From UKL13-2 sp031430555 (GTDB lineage Bacteria > Pseudomonadota > Gammaproteobacteria > Burkholderiales > Usitatibacteraceae), in assembly GCA_031430555.1 (NCBI GenBank), contig JANPBQ010000109.1, forward strand, positions 1 to 58,986: a stretch of 58,986 nucleotides of DNA, in the 5' to 3' direction. Within the stretch, counting starts at the first letter, position 1. Each line of letters begins with the position of its first letter. Shown here in pieces: positions 9,300 through 17,521 of this stretch. The position numbers were made by a program, and so were the translations under genes. The notes under the pieces are model-generated. The model was not told the origin of the DNA. It made no database searches and was given only the letters and a program-made list of their open reading frames with translations.

Positions 9300-9797
9300 A
9301 TGAATTCATTTTCCAACTCCCGATCAAGTGCCCCCGATCTCCTGGTCAAGGCCGTGGAGATGCTCACTTTCTCGCTCGGCACCGAGGAATACGCAATCGA
9401 TATCCTCAAAGTCCAGGAGATACGCGGCTACGAGGCGGTGACCAAGATCGCCAATACACCTGCGTTCATCAAAGGTGTCATCAACTTGCGCGGCGTGATC
9501 GTGCCCATCGTCGATTTGCGTATCAAATTCGACCTGGGCGATGTCGCGTACAACGAGTTTACGGTGGTGATTATTCTGAATATCGGCAAACGCGTTGTCG
9601 GGGCCGTCGTCGATGGCGTATCCGACGTAGTGTCGCTGAAAGAAGAGGATATCCATCCCGCACCGGAATTCGGCGCGCTGGATACGCAATATCTGACCGG
9701 GCTCGCGACGGTGAATGATCAGATGCTGATACTGGTGGATATCGAGCGACTCATGTCGAGCACAGACATGGCGCTGGTCGAACAGGTCGCCGCATGA
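9300..9797 (+). CDS. cheW: Chemotaxis coupling protein CheW
   Basis: A 165-residue CheW adaptor linking receptors to CheA. Typical elements are LTFSLGTEEYAIDILKVQEI, the PAFIKGVINLRGVIVPIVDLR core and the VVDGVSDVVSL strand. Length is typical. The next gene starts within its last codons (ATGA overlap), so the two are co-translated. About 100 bases lie between repeat copy A and the start codon; no clear promoter is evident there. Confidence 0.96.
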   Translation: MNSFSNSRSSAPDLLVKAVEMLTFSLGTEEYAIDILKVQEIRGYEAVTKIANTPAFIKGVINLRGVIVPIVDLRIKFDLGDVAYNEFTVVIILNIGKRVVGAVVDGVSDVVSLKEEDIHPAPEFGALDTQYLTGLATVNDQMLILVDIERLMSSTDMALVEQVAA

Positions 9798-10264
9798 GCC
9801 ACGCCGACAACGGCGACAAACCTTCCTACGCAACGCTACTCGCGTATCACGAGCTTGCATCGCGACTGTTTTCGCAGGTTGATTCGGCACATCACGAGAT
9901 CGGCGAAACGCGTGAAATTCTCAAAGATGCCATTGATCGCTTGATGCCCGCCTTCACCGCGATGCGCGCGCAAGACAAAGTTCCCGTCATGAATCCATCA
10001 AAGCGCGAGGCATTTTCCGCGCTGCAATTTCAGGACATTTCCGACCAACTGCTTGCGCATGCTCAGGCGCGTCTCGGGCAATTGTTGCAAGAAGTCGATT
10101 TGCTGTTGGCCGCACTTCAGCCCGGCGCGAATCAGGAGGGATCTGCGGCGCGCCTGACGGAACTGGTGGCCCAGGCCAACGACAATCTCGCCGATCTCGA
10201 TGTCACCCTGCTAAAGCCCGTCGGGAAAGCCCACCTGGGCACCGGCGATATGGAAATGTTCTAA
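9794..10264 (+). CDS. CheZ-like CheY-phosphatase candidate
   Basis: A short, mostly helical protein of 156 residues. The segment LQFQDISDQLL holds Asp81 and Gln85 in the DxxxQ spacing used by CheZ to dephosphorylate CheY-P, preceded by a long amphipathic helix. The protein is shorter than classical CheZ (about 210 residues), and the C-terminal CheY-binding helix of CheZ is not recognisable, although the tail KAHLGTGDMEMF is a possible docking peptide. It lies between cheW (ATGA overlap) and cheY (43-base gap), which supports a role in CheY signal termination. The function is inferred from motif and context. Confidence 0.65.
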   Translation: MSHADNGDKPSYATLLAYHELASRLFSQVDSAHHEIGETREILKDAIDRLMPAFTAMRAQDKVPVMNPSKREAFSALQFQDISDQLLAHAQARLGQLLQEVDLLLAALQPGANQEGSAARLTELVAQANDNLADLDVTLLKPVGKAHLGTGDMEMF

Positions 10265-10307
10265 CGCTGGCACCACTTTCGCGAAACCTACAATTACAAG
10301 ACATGCC

Positions 10308-10682
10308 ATGAAGACAATTCTTACGGTTGACGATTCACCCTCCATTCGCCAGATGCTCGCCTACGTGCTGACCAGCAACGGCTACAAGGTCATCGAAGCG
10401 GAAGATGGCGAGCAAGGGCTTGAATTCGCCAAAGCCAATCAGGCGGATCTGGTGCTCACCGATCAGAACATGCCGAAAATGGATGGCCTGACGCTCATCA
10501 AAGCGCTGCGCAGCCTGCCCAATTACAAGAAGGTGCCGATCATGATGCTGACCACCGAATCGTCTCAGGCATTGAAACAACAGGGCCGCGACGCCGGTGC
10601 GACGGGATGGATGGTGAAACCCTTCGATCCCGAGAAATTGCTCGAAATGCTGAAGAGGGCTTTTGCGCAGAGCGCAACATAA
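10308..10682 (+). CDS. cheY: Chemotaxis response regulator CheY
   Basis: A single receiver domain of 124 residues with acidic pocket TVDDSPS, phosphoacceptor Asp52 in LTDQNMPKMDG, the conserved Thr in MLTTES and the Lys in VKPFDPE. There is no output domain, so it acts by binding a target. It lies between the CheZ-like gene and cheA. The cognate motor or machinery is not encoded in the window. Confidence 0.94.
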   Translation: MKTILTVDDSPSIRQMLAYVLTSNGYKVIEAEDGEQGLEFAKANQADLVLTDQNMPKMDGLTLIKALRSLPNYKKVPIMMLTTESSQALKQQGRDAGATGWMVKPFDPEKLLEMLKRAFAQSAT

Positions 10683-10718
10683 GACGCGGCATTCCCCTCT
10701 TTTGATCGGCCGACGTCC

Positions 10719-12764
10719 ATGGCATTAGACCTGTCCCGTTTTGCAAAAGCCTTCTTTGAAGAAGCGCAGGAGCACATCAGCGCGCTCGAATCGCTGCTGG
10801 TGGCCGTCAACCTGCGTGCGCCCGATGCGGAAGCGTTGAATGCGATATTCCGCGCGGTGCACTCGGTCAAGGGTGGTGCCGCCGCGTTTGGCCACATGGC
10901 CTTGTCTGAATTCACCCACGATTTCGAAACCATTCTCGACCGTGTGCGCAAGGGAAAAATGCCGCTCACGAAACCGATGGTGAATGTTTTTCTGCGCAGC
11001 GGCGATGTGATGCGCCAGCATCTGCTCGCGCTTGAAATGGAAACGCCTCCCGACCTGCCGTCGATGCAGGTGATGCGGCAAACACTGCTCGACATGTCGG
11101 CCGAAGAATTACTCGATCCGCCGCCTGCTGACGAAGTGGAGGTTCCGCCGCCGCGCTTCAAAGTGGTCATCCATCTTGAAAAGAGCGAGTACGGTGAGCC
11201 CGACGCACTGGCCACGCTAAACGCGGATATCGCGGGGCTTGGTGCCGTCTCCGATGTCGCCACGCAGAGCATCGATGATCGTTTGCTGGCGTATTCGTTC
11301 AATCTCAATACCGACATTGACGATGCTGAACTTCGCGAAAGCCTAGAGTTTCTGGTTCCCGCCGAAGCGATCGAAATCAGCGCGTATGAGCGGCGCGGCG
11401 CGCGGGCGAAACCCGCCGCCTCGGAAGACGACGATCAGGATGGATTGTTCGGCTTTTTCGATGATCCGGTCGAGACCAATTATCAAGTCGCCTCGCTTGC
11501 TTTCGACACCAATGCCGCCCCACTGACGACCGACGGCGACATTCAGCTTTCGTCGCTGGTCGATGCGAGCTCGATTCGCGTGAATGTCGTCAAAGTCGAT
11601 CAGTTGATCAACCTTGTCGGCGAACTGGTGATTGCGGAAGCGATGTTGTCGCAAGCGGCACTTGGCATCGATCAAGACGAACAAACTCGCTTGTCCGCCG
11701 GTCTCGCCCAATTGCAACGCAATACCCGTGATCTGCAAGACGCGATCCTGGCGATCCGCATGTTGCCGATCAGTTTCGTCTTCAGCCGATTGCCGCGCCT
11801 GACCCGCGACCTCGCCGATCGACTCGGCAAGGAAGTGGAACTCCAATTGATCGGCGAAGACACGGAACTGGACAAAAGCGTAATCGAGAAAATTGCCGAT
11901 CCGCTGACGCATTTGGTGAGAAACGCGATCGATCATGGCATCGAAACACCGGACGCGCGCATTGCGGCCGGCAAACCCACCGTGGGCCTGCTCACCGTGC
12001 GCGCGGCTCATCAAGGCGGCAGCATCGTCATCACTGTCACCGACGATGGTGCCGGGTTGGATCGCGAACGTATCCTCGCCAAAGCGCGCGAACAAGGCAT
12101 CGATGCCAACGATAGCTGGAATGACGAAGAGGTCTGGCAACTGATATTCAAGGCGGGATTTTCGACGGCGGCGGCGGTCACGGATGTCTCCGGACGCGGC
12201 GTCGGCATGGACGTGGTCTGGCAGAACGTGCATTTGCTTGGCGGCAAGATCGACATCGATTCCATCGCCGGCGGCGGCACCAGCATGACAATTCGCCTCC
12301 CCCTCACATTGGCGATCCTCGATGGCATGTCGATATCCGTATCGGGTGAGACCTACATCCTGCCGCTCGCCAACATCGCCCAATCGTTGCAACCCGCGAT
12401 GGCGGACGTGCAAACCGTCAATGGTAATGAGGTGGTGAAGGTGCGCGGCGAATTCCTGCCGATCACCTCGCTCGCCGAGCTCTTCAACCTTCCTGCGCGG
12501 GAGCGCGATGGCCGCGACATTCTCGTCGTGCTGGAAATGGACGATCAGCGCGCAGCGGTGCGCGTCGACGACCTGCTCGGCCAGCATCAGGTCGTACTGA
12601 AAAGTCTCGAAGCCAACTATCGGCGCATCACGGGGGTATCCGGCGCGACCATTCTGGGCGATGGCCGCGTTGCCTTGATTCTCGATGCGTCATACCTCAT
12701 CGGTGTCGCCCATTCCGTCGCACGCGGTGCCGCGGTTTCCGTCGGAGCCGCGAGTGTCCGATAG
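10719..12764 (+). CDS. cheA: Chemotaxis histidine kinase CheA
   Basis: A 681-residue kinase with the standard order. The N-terminal HPt domain carries the phosphorylated His48 in AVHSVKGGAAAFG. A linker/P2-like region follows (about 140-230: FKVVIHLEKSE and onward), then the P3 dimerisation helices (VDQLINLVGELVIAEAM). The HATPase domain contains LVRNAIDHGIE, TDDGAGLD and GRGVGMDVVW. A CheW-like C-terminal domain ends near residue 665. The stop overlaps the next gene by 11 bases. All catalytic boxes look intact. Confidence 0.96.
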   Translation: MALDLSRFAKAFFEEAQEHISALESLLVAVNLRAPDAEALNAIFRAVHSVKGGAAAFGHMALSEFTHDFETILDRVRKGKMPLTKPMVNVFLRSGDVMRQHLLALEMETPPDLPSMQVMRQTLLDMSAEELLDPPPADEVEVPPPRFKVVIHLEKSEYGEPDALATLNADIAGLGAVSDVATQSIDDRLLAYSFNLNTDIDDAELRESLEFLVPAEAIEISAYERRGARAKPAASEDDDQDGLFGFFDDPVETNYQVASLAFDTNAAPLTTDGDIQLSSLVDASSIRVNVVKVDQLINLVGELVIAEAMLSQAALGIDQDEQTRLSAGLAQLQRNTRDLQDAILAIRMLPISFVFSRLPRLTRDLADRLGKEVELQLIGEDTELDKSVIEKIADPLTHLVRNAIDHGIETPDARIAAGKPTVGLLTVRAAHQGGSIVITVTDDGAGLDRERILAKAREQGIDANDSWNDEEVWQLIFKAGFSTAAAVTDVSGRGVGMDVVWQNVHLLGGKIDIDSIAGGGTSMTIRLPLTLAILDGMSISVSGETYILPLANIAQSLQPAMADVQTVNGNEVVKVRGEFLPITSLAELFNLPARERDGRDILVVLEMDDQRAAVRVDDLLGQHQVVLKSLEANYRRITGVSGATILGDGRVALILDASYLIGVAHSVARGAAVSVGAASVR

Positions 12765-13326
12765 GGTTCTTCATTACGACAGCGTGCTTATCCGCACGGA
12801 AGCGGGCACCACCAAAATGCGCGCGCGGTCCTCCGATATTTCGCCAAAGTTGAGATCGGTACTTTTCCTGATTGACGGCGTGCTGACCTTTGGCCGGCTG
12901 CTGGAGCGCGCTGGCAGCCTTTCCGATCTGCTTGAATCGCAAATCCGCGAACTGATCAAACGACAACTCATCGAGGTGATTGATCCCACTGGTGCCGGCC
13001 GCAAGGTGGCGGTCGATAGCGCGACCACGCCGGTGATGCCCGGACACCGCGCCAAAGCACAGGATTTGCCGCCGTTGGTGGCTGCCAAAATGCAATTGTT
13101 GCTGCGCCTCGAAGGCACCAAGAGCGACGAAATCGATTTGCTCGGTGCAGATTTGCTCGATGCAAAAAACTTGCGCGATCTTGCGCACACCGCCAAATCC
13201 GTCACCAACCGACTGGCAATGTCGGTGGGTGTCGAACGCAGCCAGATATTCTGGAAAGACGCCAAAGAAATCCTCACCGCGTGGCGCGATATGGCGGCGA
13301 ACTCCGATTCCCCGGAAGGCGCATGA
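12754..13326 (+). CDS. Unrecognised protein encoded between cheA and cheR
   Basis: A protein of about 190 residues, probably starting at the GTG at 12754, which overlaps the end of cheA. The N-terminal half (MRARSSDISPKLRSVLFLID, then LLERAGSLSDLLESQIRELI) looks like a small winged-helix or helical module. A polar linker of about 30 residues follows. The C-terminal half is helical: DLLGADLLDAKNLRDLAHTA and onward. No catalytic motif, signal or membrane segment is seen. Its stop overlaps cheR as ATGA, so it is translated as part of the che operon. I do not recognise the family; a chemotaxis accessory role is inferred only from position. Confidence 0.8.
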   Translation: MSDRVLHYDSVLIRTEAGTTKMRARSSDISPKLRSVLFLIDGVLTFGRLLERAGSLSDLLESQIRELIKRQLIEVIDPTGAGRKVAVDSATTPVMPGHRAKAQDLPPLVAAKMQLLLRLEGTKSDEIDLLGADLLDAKNLRDLAHTAKSVTNRLAMSVGVERSQIFWKDAKEILTAWRDMAANSDSPEGA

Positions 13327-14222
13327 ATCACGCCCAGCTCGATACGGGAAGGATCGACTTGCAGCAGCCCACTTCGGGTAGTGAGGGTCTTGGCGCGCCG
13401 TTCAAAGTGTTCGACTTTTCCGACGCCGATTTTCGACGCTTGCAGCGGATGATTTTTGATTACGCCGGCATCACGCTAAATGACAACAAAAAACCGATGG
13501 CGTATAGCCGCCTCACCAAGCGCCTGCGGCAATTGGGCTTGGCGAGCTTTCGCGAATACCTTGACGTAGTCGAGGCCTCGGGCAGCGAAGAGCACGTTCG
13601 CTTCATCAATGCGCTCACCACCAATCTCACCTACTTCTTTCGCGAGGCGCATCACTTCACGATCCTCGCCGAACATTTGTTGAAACTGAGCGACGGCGAA
13701 GCGCTCACGGTCTGGAGCGCGGCTTGTTCGACAGGTGAAGAGCCTTACTCGATTGCGATGGCCGCGATAGAGGCCTTCGGATGCGATTCGCCGCCGGTGC
13801 GCATCATCGCTTCCGACCTCGATACCGACGCGCTCGCCACTGCGCAACGCGGCGTGTACGCAGCCGAGAAAGTCGCCTCGCTTTCGCCGCAACGCCTCAA
13901 GCGATTTTTCCTCAAAGGCACGGGCGACCAGGCCGGTTTCGCGCGCATTCGTCCACAAGTACAGCGCATGGTCGAATTCCGCCAAGTCAACTTGCATGAA
14001 TCCGGTTGGGACTTGGGCTCACCGCCGCCGTTGGCAGCAATTTTTTGCCGCAACGTGATGATCTATTTCAGCAAGGAAACGCAGACCAAAGTGCTGGATC
14101 GATTCGCGCCATTATTGAGGAAGGACGGGTTGTTGTTCGCCGGCCATTCCGAGAATTTTTTCTACAACGGCAAGGACACTTTCCGTATTCGCGGCAAGAC
14201 CGTTTATGAGCTCGCCACATGA
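13323..14222 (+). CDS. cheR: Chemoreceptor glutamate methyltransferase CheR
   Basis: A 299-residue SAM-dependent methyltransferase for receptor glutamates. The N-terminal helical domain (FRRLQRMIFDYAGITLNDNK) recognises receptors. The catalytic domain has SAM motif VWSAACSTGEEPYSIAM, acidic SDLDTDAL, and CRNVMIYF. The start is the ATG at 13323, overlapping the previous stop. A frame reaching back to 13281 is not supported. The upstream receptor ends in a tether-like pentapeptide, a plausible docking site. ATGA overlap with cheD follows. Confidence 0.96.
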   Translation: MNHAQLDTGRIDLQQPTSGSEGLGAPFKVFDFSDADFRRLQRMIFDYAGITLNDNKKPMAYSRLTKRLRQLGLASFREYLDVVEASGSEEHVRFINALTTNLTYFFREAHHFTILAEHLLKLSDGEALTVWSAACSTGEEPYSIAMAAIEAFGCDSPPVRIIASDLDTDALATAQRGVYAAEKVASLSPQRLKRFFLKGTGDQAGFARIRPQVQRMVEFRQVNLHESGWDLGSPPPLAAIFCRNVMIYFSKETQTKVLDRFAPLLRKDGLLFAGHSENFFYNGKDTFRIRGKTVYELAT

Positions 14223-14839
14223 GCAGCACGCCGTCGCCCGTTGAGAATTCGCCCACCCGCTACTTCGACAAGAAATTCGGCATCGAGGCCGCGAAAATAT
14301 TGCCGGGCGAGTATTTCGCCACCGACAAAAACATGGTGCTGGTGACGGTGCTGGGCTCTTGTGTGGCCGCGTGCATCCGCGATGCGCGCGCGGGTGTCGG
14401 CGGGATGAATCACTTCATGTTGCCGCGCAGTGAAAAAGATCCGGCGAGCCCGGTATCCATGTCGGCGCGGTATGGAACTTTTGCGATGGAAATTCTCATC
14501 AACCAGCTCATCAAGATGGGCGGGCGCCGCGAAAACATGGAGGCGAAAGTATTTGGAGGCGGCAATGTGCTGCGCGGATTCACTGTCAATAATATCGGCG
14601 AATCCAACGCAAATTTCGTCATGGAATATCTGCACAACGAAGGCGTGCGGGTGACGGCGGAAGACATGCTTGGCGTGCATCCGCGGAAGATTTATTATTT
14701 CCCCGGCACCGGTCGCGTGCTGGTGAAGAAAATCCGCGAACTCCACAATCACACGATCGTGGAACGCGAAAGCGAATACAACATGCGCCTGCGCAACGTG
14801 GTTGTCGGTGGCGAAGTTGAAATGCTCAAGCAAGACTAG
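14219..14839 (+). CDS. cheD: Chemoreceptor glutamine deamidase CheD
   Basis: A 206-residue receptor deamidase. The catalytic Cys48 lies in VLGSCVAAC and His65 in MNHFMLP; the following KVFGGGNVLRGF region is typical. In other bacteria CheD also serves as partner of CheC; no CheC is seen here, but a CheZ-like gene is. The TAG stop codon lies inside the left terminal repeat of a 165-bp element, so the insertion either defined or just preserved the C-terminus (EMLKQD). Confidence 0.95.
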   Translation: MSSTPSPVENSPTRYFDKKFGIEAAKILPGEYFATDKNMVLVTVLGSCVAACIRDARAGVGGMNHFMLPRSEKDPASPVSMSARYGTFAMEILINQLIKMGGRRENMEAKVFGGGNVLRGFTVNNIGESNANFVMEYLHNEGVRVTAEDMLGVHPRKIYYFPGTGRVLVKKIRELHNHTIVERESEYNMRLRNVVVGGEVEMLKQD

Positions 14840-15000
14840 TGTCGTGACACAGAATTATCGCTACATAAAACGGCGTCTTTTTCCGCATGGCGGCGTTGTT
14901 CGTCGTTGCCATAGCGGTGCTATGCCGTCTCCTCCCGCCTTGCCACGCGAAAAAATCCATCCGTTTTATTTGCATCAATAATTCTGTGTCACGACACTAG
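14836..15000. mobile_element. 165-bp MITE-like element with 23-bp terminal inverted repeats
   Basis: The outer 23 bases at 14836-14858 and 14978-15000 are perfect inverted copies, beginning CTAGTGTCGTGACACAG. Symmetry continues imperfectly inward: ATAAAACGG near 14865 is mirrored near 14970, and a central hairpin holds CATAGCGGTGCTATG. It encodes nothing. It separates cheD from cheB and its left end supplies the cheD stop codon. No target-site duplication is obvious beyond the CTAG ends. It resembles a non-autonomous element mobilised in trans; no transposase is in the window. Confidence 0.8.
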
Positions 15001-15014
15001 TTGAGGAAAGCAAC

Positions 15015-16112
15015 ATGAAAATAAAAGTTCTCGTCATCGACGATTCCGCGCTCATCCGCAATATTTTGAAAGAAATTATCAACGAGCAATCCGACATGAT
15101 CGTGGTCGGCTCGGCACCCGATCCACTGGTCGCGCGCGAAATGATCCGCAGCCTGAATCCCGACGTGCTGACGCTCGATATCGAAATGCCGAACATGAAC
15201 GGTCTCTCGTTCCTGAAGCGCCTGATGCGGGTGCGGCCGATGCCGGTCGTCATGCTCTCTTCGCACACGCAAGAAGGTTCCGATATCGCATTTCGCGCGT
15301 TGGCAATGGGTGCGGTCGATTTCGTCGGCAAGCCGGTTGCGGGCGAAACCACCGACGATGATTACACGCAATTGATCGTCGAGAAAATCCGCGGTGCCTA
15401 TGCCGCACGCGACAAAATCGAGCCGCTCGATATCAATCGTGCGACGGGCGATGCGGATGAAGTCTTGCCGATGCTGGGCAACACAACCGTGGCGCAAAGC
15501 AAAATCATTGTCATCGGTGCGTCCACCGGTGGTGCGGAGGCGCTGAAAGATATTCTTGTCACGATGCCGGAAGACTGCCCGCCGATACTCATTGCGCAGC
15601 ATATGCCTGGCACCTTCACAAAATTATTCGCAAAACGCCTGGACGGTCTGTGCAAAATCACCGTGAAGGAAGCCGAAGATGAAGAACCCGCTCTCCCCGG
15701 TCACGCCTACGTCGCACCCGGCGGTTTTCATCTGCGCGTGGAACGCCACGGCGGGCGCGGCTACGGCATCAAGCTTTCGCAGGATGCACCCGTGAATTTG
15801 CATCGCCCGTCGGTCGATGTGTTGTTCCATTCGGCTGCCGAGTGCGCCGGTCCCGATGCGGTCGGCGCGATCCTAACCGGCATGGGCAAGGACGGTGCAA
15901 GAGGCTTACTCGCGATGCGCCAGCAAGGGGCCTTTACCGTTGCTCAGGATGAGGCCACCTCGATCGTATTCGGCATGCCCAAGGAAGCCATCGACATCGG
16001 TGCCGCCGAGGCAGTCGCGCCGCTGGGTCAGATTTCGCGGCGCATCATGGGGCATTTGGCTGGGGTCAGCAATGATCGGCCGATGACGCAGGGAAGCAAG
16101 ACCAACGCATAG
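15015..16112 (+). CDS. cheB: Chemotaxis protein-glutamate methylesterase CheB
   Basis: A 365-residue response regulator with a receiver domain (DDSALIR, phosphoacceptor Asp55 in LTLDIEMPNMNG, KPVAGE) joined by a linker to a methylesterase domain. The catalytic triad is Ser170 in GASTGGAEAL, His196 in AQHMPG and Asp293 in MGKDGARG. A ribosome-binding GAGGAAA lies just after the 165-bp element, so translation initiation is retained. It probably remains the last gene of the che operon if transcription passes the element. Confidence 0.96.
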   Translation: MKIKVLVIDDSALIRNILKEIINEQSDMIVVGSAPDPLVAREMIRSLNPDVLTLDIEMPNMNGLSFLKRLMRVRPMPVVMLSSHTQEGSDIAFRALAMGAVDFVGKPVAGETTDDDYTQLIVEKIRGAYAARDKIEPLDINRATGDADEVLPMLGNTTVAQSKIIVIGASTGGAEALKDILVTMPEDCPPILIAQHMPGTFTKLFAKRLDGLCKITVKEAEDEEPALPGHAYVAPGGFHLRVERHGGRGYGIKLSQDAPVNLHRPSVDVLFHSAAECAGPDAVGAILTGMGKDGARGLLAMRQQGAFTVAQDEATSIVFGMPKEAIDIGAAEAVAPLGQISRRIMGHLAGVSNDRPMTQGSKTNA

Positions 16113-16122
16113 CGAAAGTTTT

Positions 16123-16188
16123 AAAGTCTATATCTGGCGCGGCTTTCAGGACATTTTATGCCGAAGAGCCGCGCCAGCGCTAGACTTT
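16123..16188. repeat. 66-bp interspersed palindromic repeat, copy B
   Basis: This is the most symmetrical copy: left arm AAAGTCTATATCTGGCGCGG, right arm the near-mirror ending CGCTAGACTTT. It sits between the convergent genes cheB and ispF and could act as a bidirectional terminator, with A and T runs at its ends. It contributes the stop codon and last two codons of ispF. Confidence 0.9.
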
Positions 16189-16686
16189 GCAAATCAGGCA
16201 AACCGCTTCCGCCGCAATCCCTTCGCCGCGCCCAGTAAATCCAAGCTTCTCCGTTGTCGTCGCTTTGACGTTCACCTGATCCGCGTTGACGCCCAAATCC
16301 GCTGCGATGTTGCCCACCATTTGTGCAATATGCGGCGACATCTTCGGCGCTTCGGCGATGATCGTGGCATCGACGTTTTCCACCCGGTAGCCGCGCTCGC
16401 CAATCAACGCGGCGACGTGTTTCAAAAGCGTGCGGCTGTCGATGCCTTGGTAACGCGCATCGCTGTCTGGAAAATGTTTGCCGATATCGCCGAGTGCGGC
16501 GGCACCGAGCAAGGCATCGCAAATCGCGTGCAACAACACGTCTGCATCCGAGTGCCCGAGCAATCCGCGCTCGAACGGAATATCCACGCCGCCGATGATG
16601 CACTTGCGGCCTTCGACCAACTGATGCACATCGAAGCCGTGGCCGATGCGAATCATGGGTGCGGCACTGTTTCCATACATGGCCAT
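16180..16686 (-). CDS. ispF: 2-C-methyl-D-erythritol 2,4-cyclodiphosphate synthase
   Basis: The fifth enzyme of the MEP isoprenoid pathway, forming MEcPP from CDP-ME 2-phosphate. Metal ligands are seen in RIGHGFDVHQL, and the LLGHSDADVLLHAICDALLGAAALGDIGKHF core and TTEKLGFTGRGEGI end are typical. The ATG at 16686 has AGGAG nine bases upstream; an internal ATG (MIRIGHGF) would give the usual 157 residues. It is directly downstream of ispD. The last codons and the TAG stop come from the edge of repeat copy B. Confidence 0.96.
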   Translation of the reverse strand: MAMYGNSAAPMIRIGHGFDVHQLVEGRKCIIGGVDIPFERGLLGHSDADVLLHAICDALLGAAALGDIGKHFPDSDARYQGIDSRTLLKHVAALIGERGYRVENVDATIIAEAPKMSPHIAQMVGNIAADLGVNADQVNVKATTTEKLGFTGRGEGIAAEAVCLICKV

Positions 16687-16689
16687 CGC

Positions 16690-17388
16690 TTAATGCTCCT
16701 CGCTTAATAGCATCCGCGCCAGTTTCAAATCCGGCGCATAGGTGACTTTCAGGTTGGCGCTGTCGCCCATCACCAGTTTAGGTTGATGGCCGAGCGCTTC
16801 GATGGCTTGCGCTTCATCGGTCGCGTCGGGCATTTTTTGCATTGCGGCGCGCAGCATGCCGTAACGAAACATTTGCGGAGTTTGCGCGCGCCAAATTCCG
16901 TCGCGCGCGAGGGTCGATTCCACCCGCAGATTGCCGGCATCGCGTTTGATCGTGTCGGCGAGCGGCAGCGCGAGCAAGCCGCCGATGACATCGTCTTGAA
17001 GTTCATCGATGAATTGTTCGATCAGTTCCGCGCGAATGCAAGGCCGCGCCGCATCATGCACCATCACCCAATCGTTTGCATCCATGCTGTTTTGCATCGC
17101 AACCAATCCATTGAGAACGCTTTCACCGCGAGTGGGCCCGCCGACAAGCAGCGCATCCACGCGGCCTCTCATATTGCCAACTGCGTTTGCCATGAGCGGC
17201 TGCCAATGTCGATCTTCGGCCGAGAGAACCACGCAAATTTGATCGATCCGCGAAATGCGACCGAGTACCGCAAGCGCATGGTAAATCATCGGGAAACCGT
17301 TGACGTCAAGGTACTGCTTCGGCAGGGCATCGCCCAGGCGTGTTCCGGTGCCGGCGGCGGGAACCATCGCGACAATTTTTGCGGCCAT
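16690..17388 (-). CDS. ispD: 2-C-methyl-D-erythritol 4-phosphate cytidylyltransferase
   Basis: The MEP pathway enzyme that activates MEP with CTP. The nucleotide loop VPAAGTGTRLGDALPKQY, the VHDAARPC motif and the C-terminal DSANLKVTY match the family. From the ATG at 17388 the protein has 232 residues, close to normal; the ATG at 17403 (MDIHR) is an alternative. The open frame extends much further upstream but that part runs antisense to mltF and lacks any family match. It is followed after three bases by ispF, so the two are cotranscribed. Confidence 0.94.
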   Translation of the reverse strand: MAAKIVAMVPAAGTGTRLGDALPKQYLDVNGFPMIYHALAVLGRISRIDQICVVLSAEDRHWQPLMANAVGNMRGRVDALLVGGPTRGESVLNGLVAMQNSMDANDWVMVHDAARPCIRAELIEQFIDELQDDVIGGLLALPLADTIKRDAGNLRVESTLARDGIWRAQTPQMFRYGMLRAAMQKMPDATDEAQAIEALGHQPKLVMGDSANLKVTYAPDLKLARMLLSEEH

Positions 17389-17521
17389 GCGGTGGATATC
17401 CATCGAGGTAAATTGTTGATGCCTCGCATTATCGCATCGCGTGGCGCGGTTCCGACTCGGCGTCTCGCGCATGCTAGGATTGAACTTCGATCCATGATGA
17501 AAAACGGCAGAGTTCACGCGA

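Noticed and set aside
11343..12587. A 414-codon open frame antisense to cheA
   Set aside because: It mirrors a fully conserved cheA. Its translation is rich in His, Arg and Asp as expected for shadow frames of GC-rich genes, and it has no recognisable motif or ribosome site.
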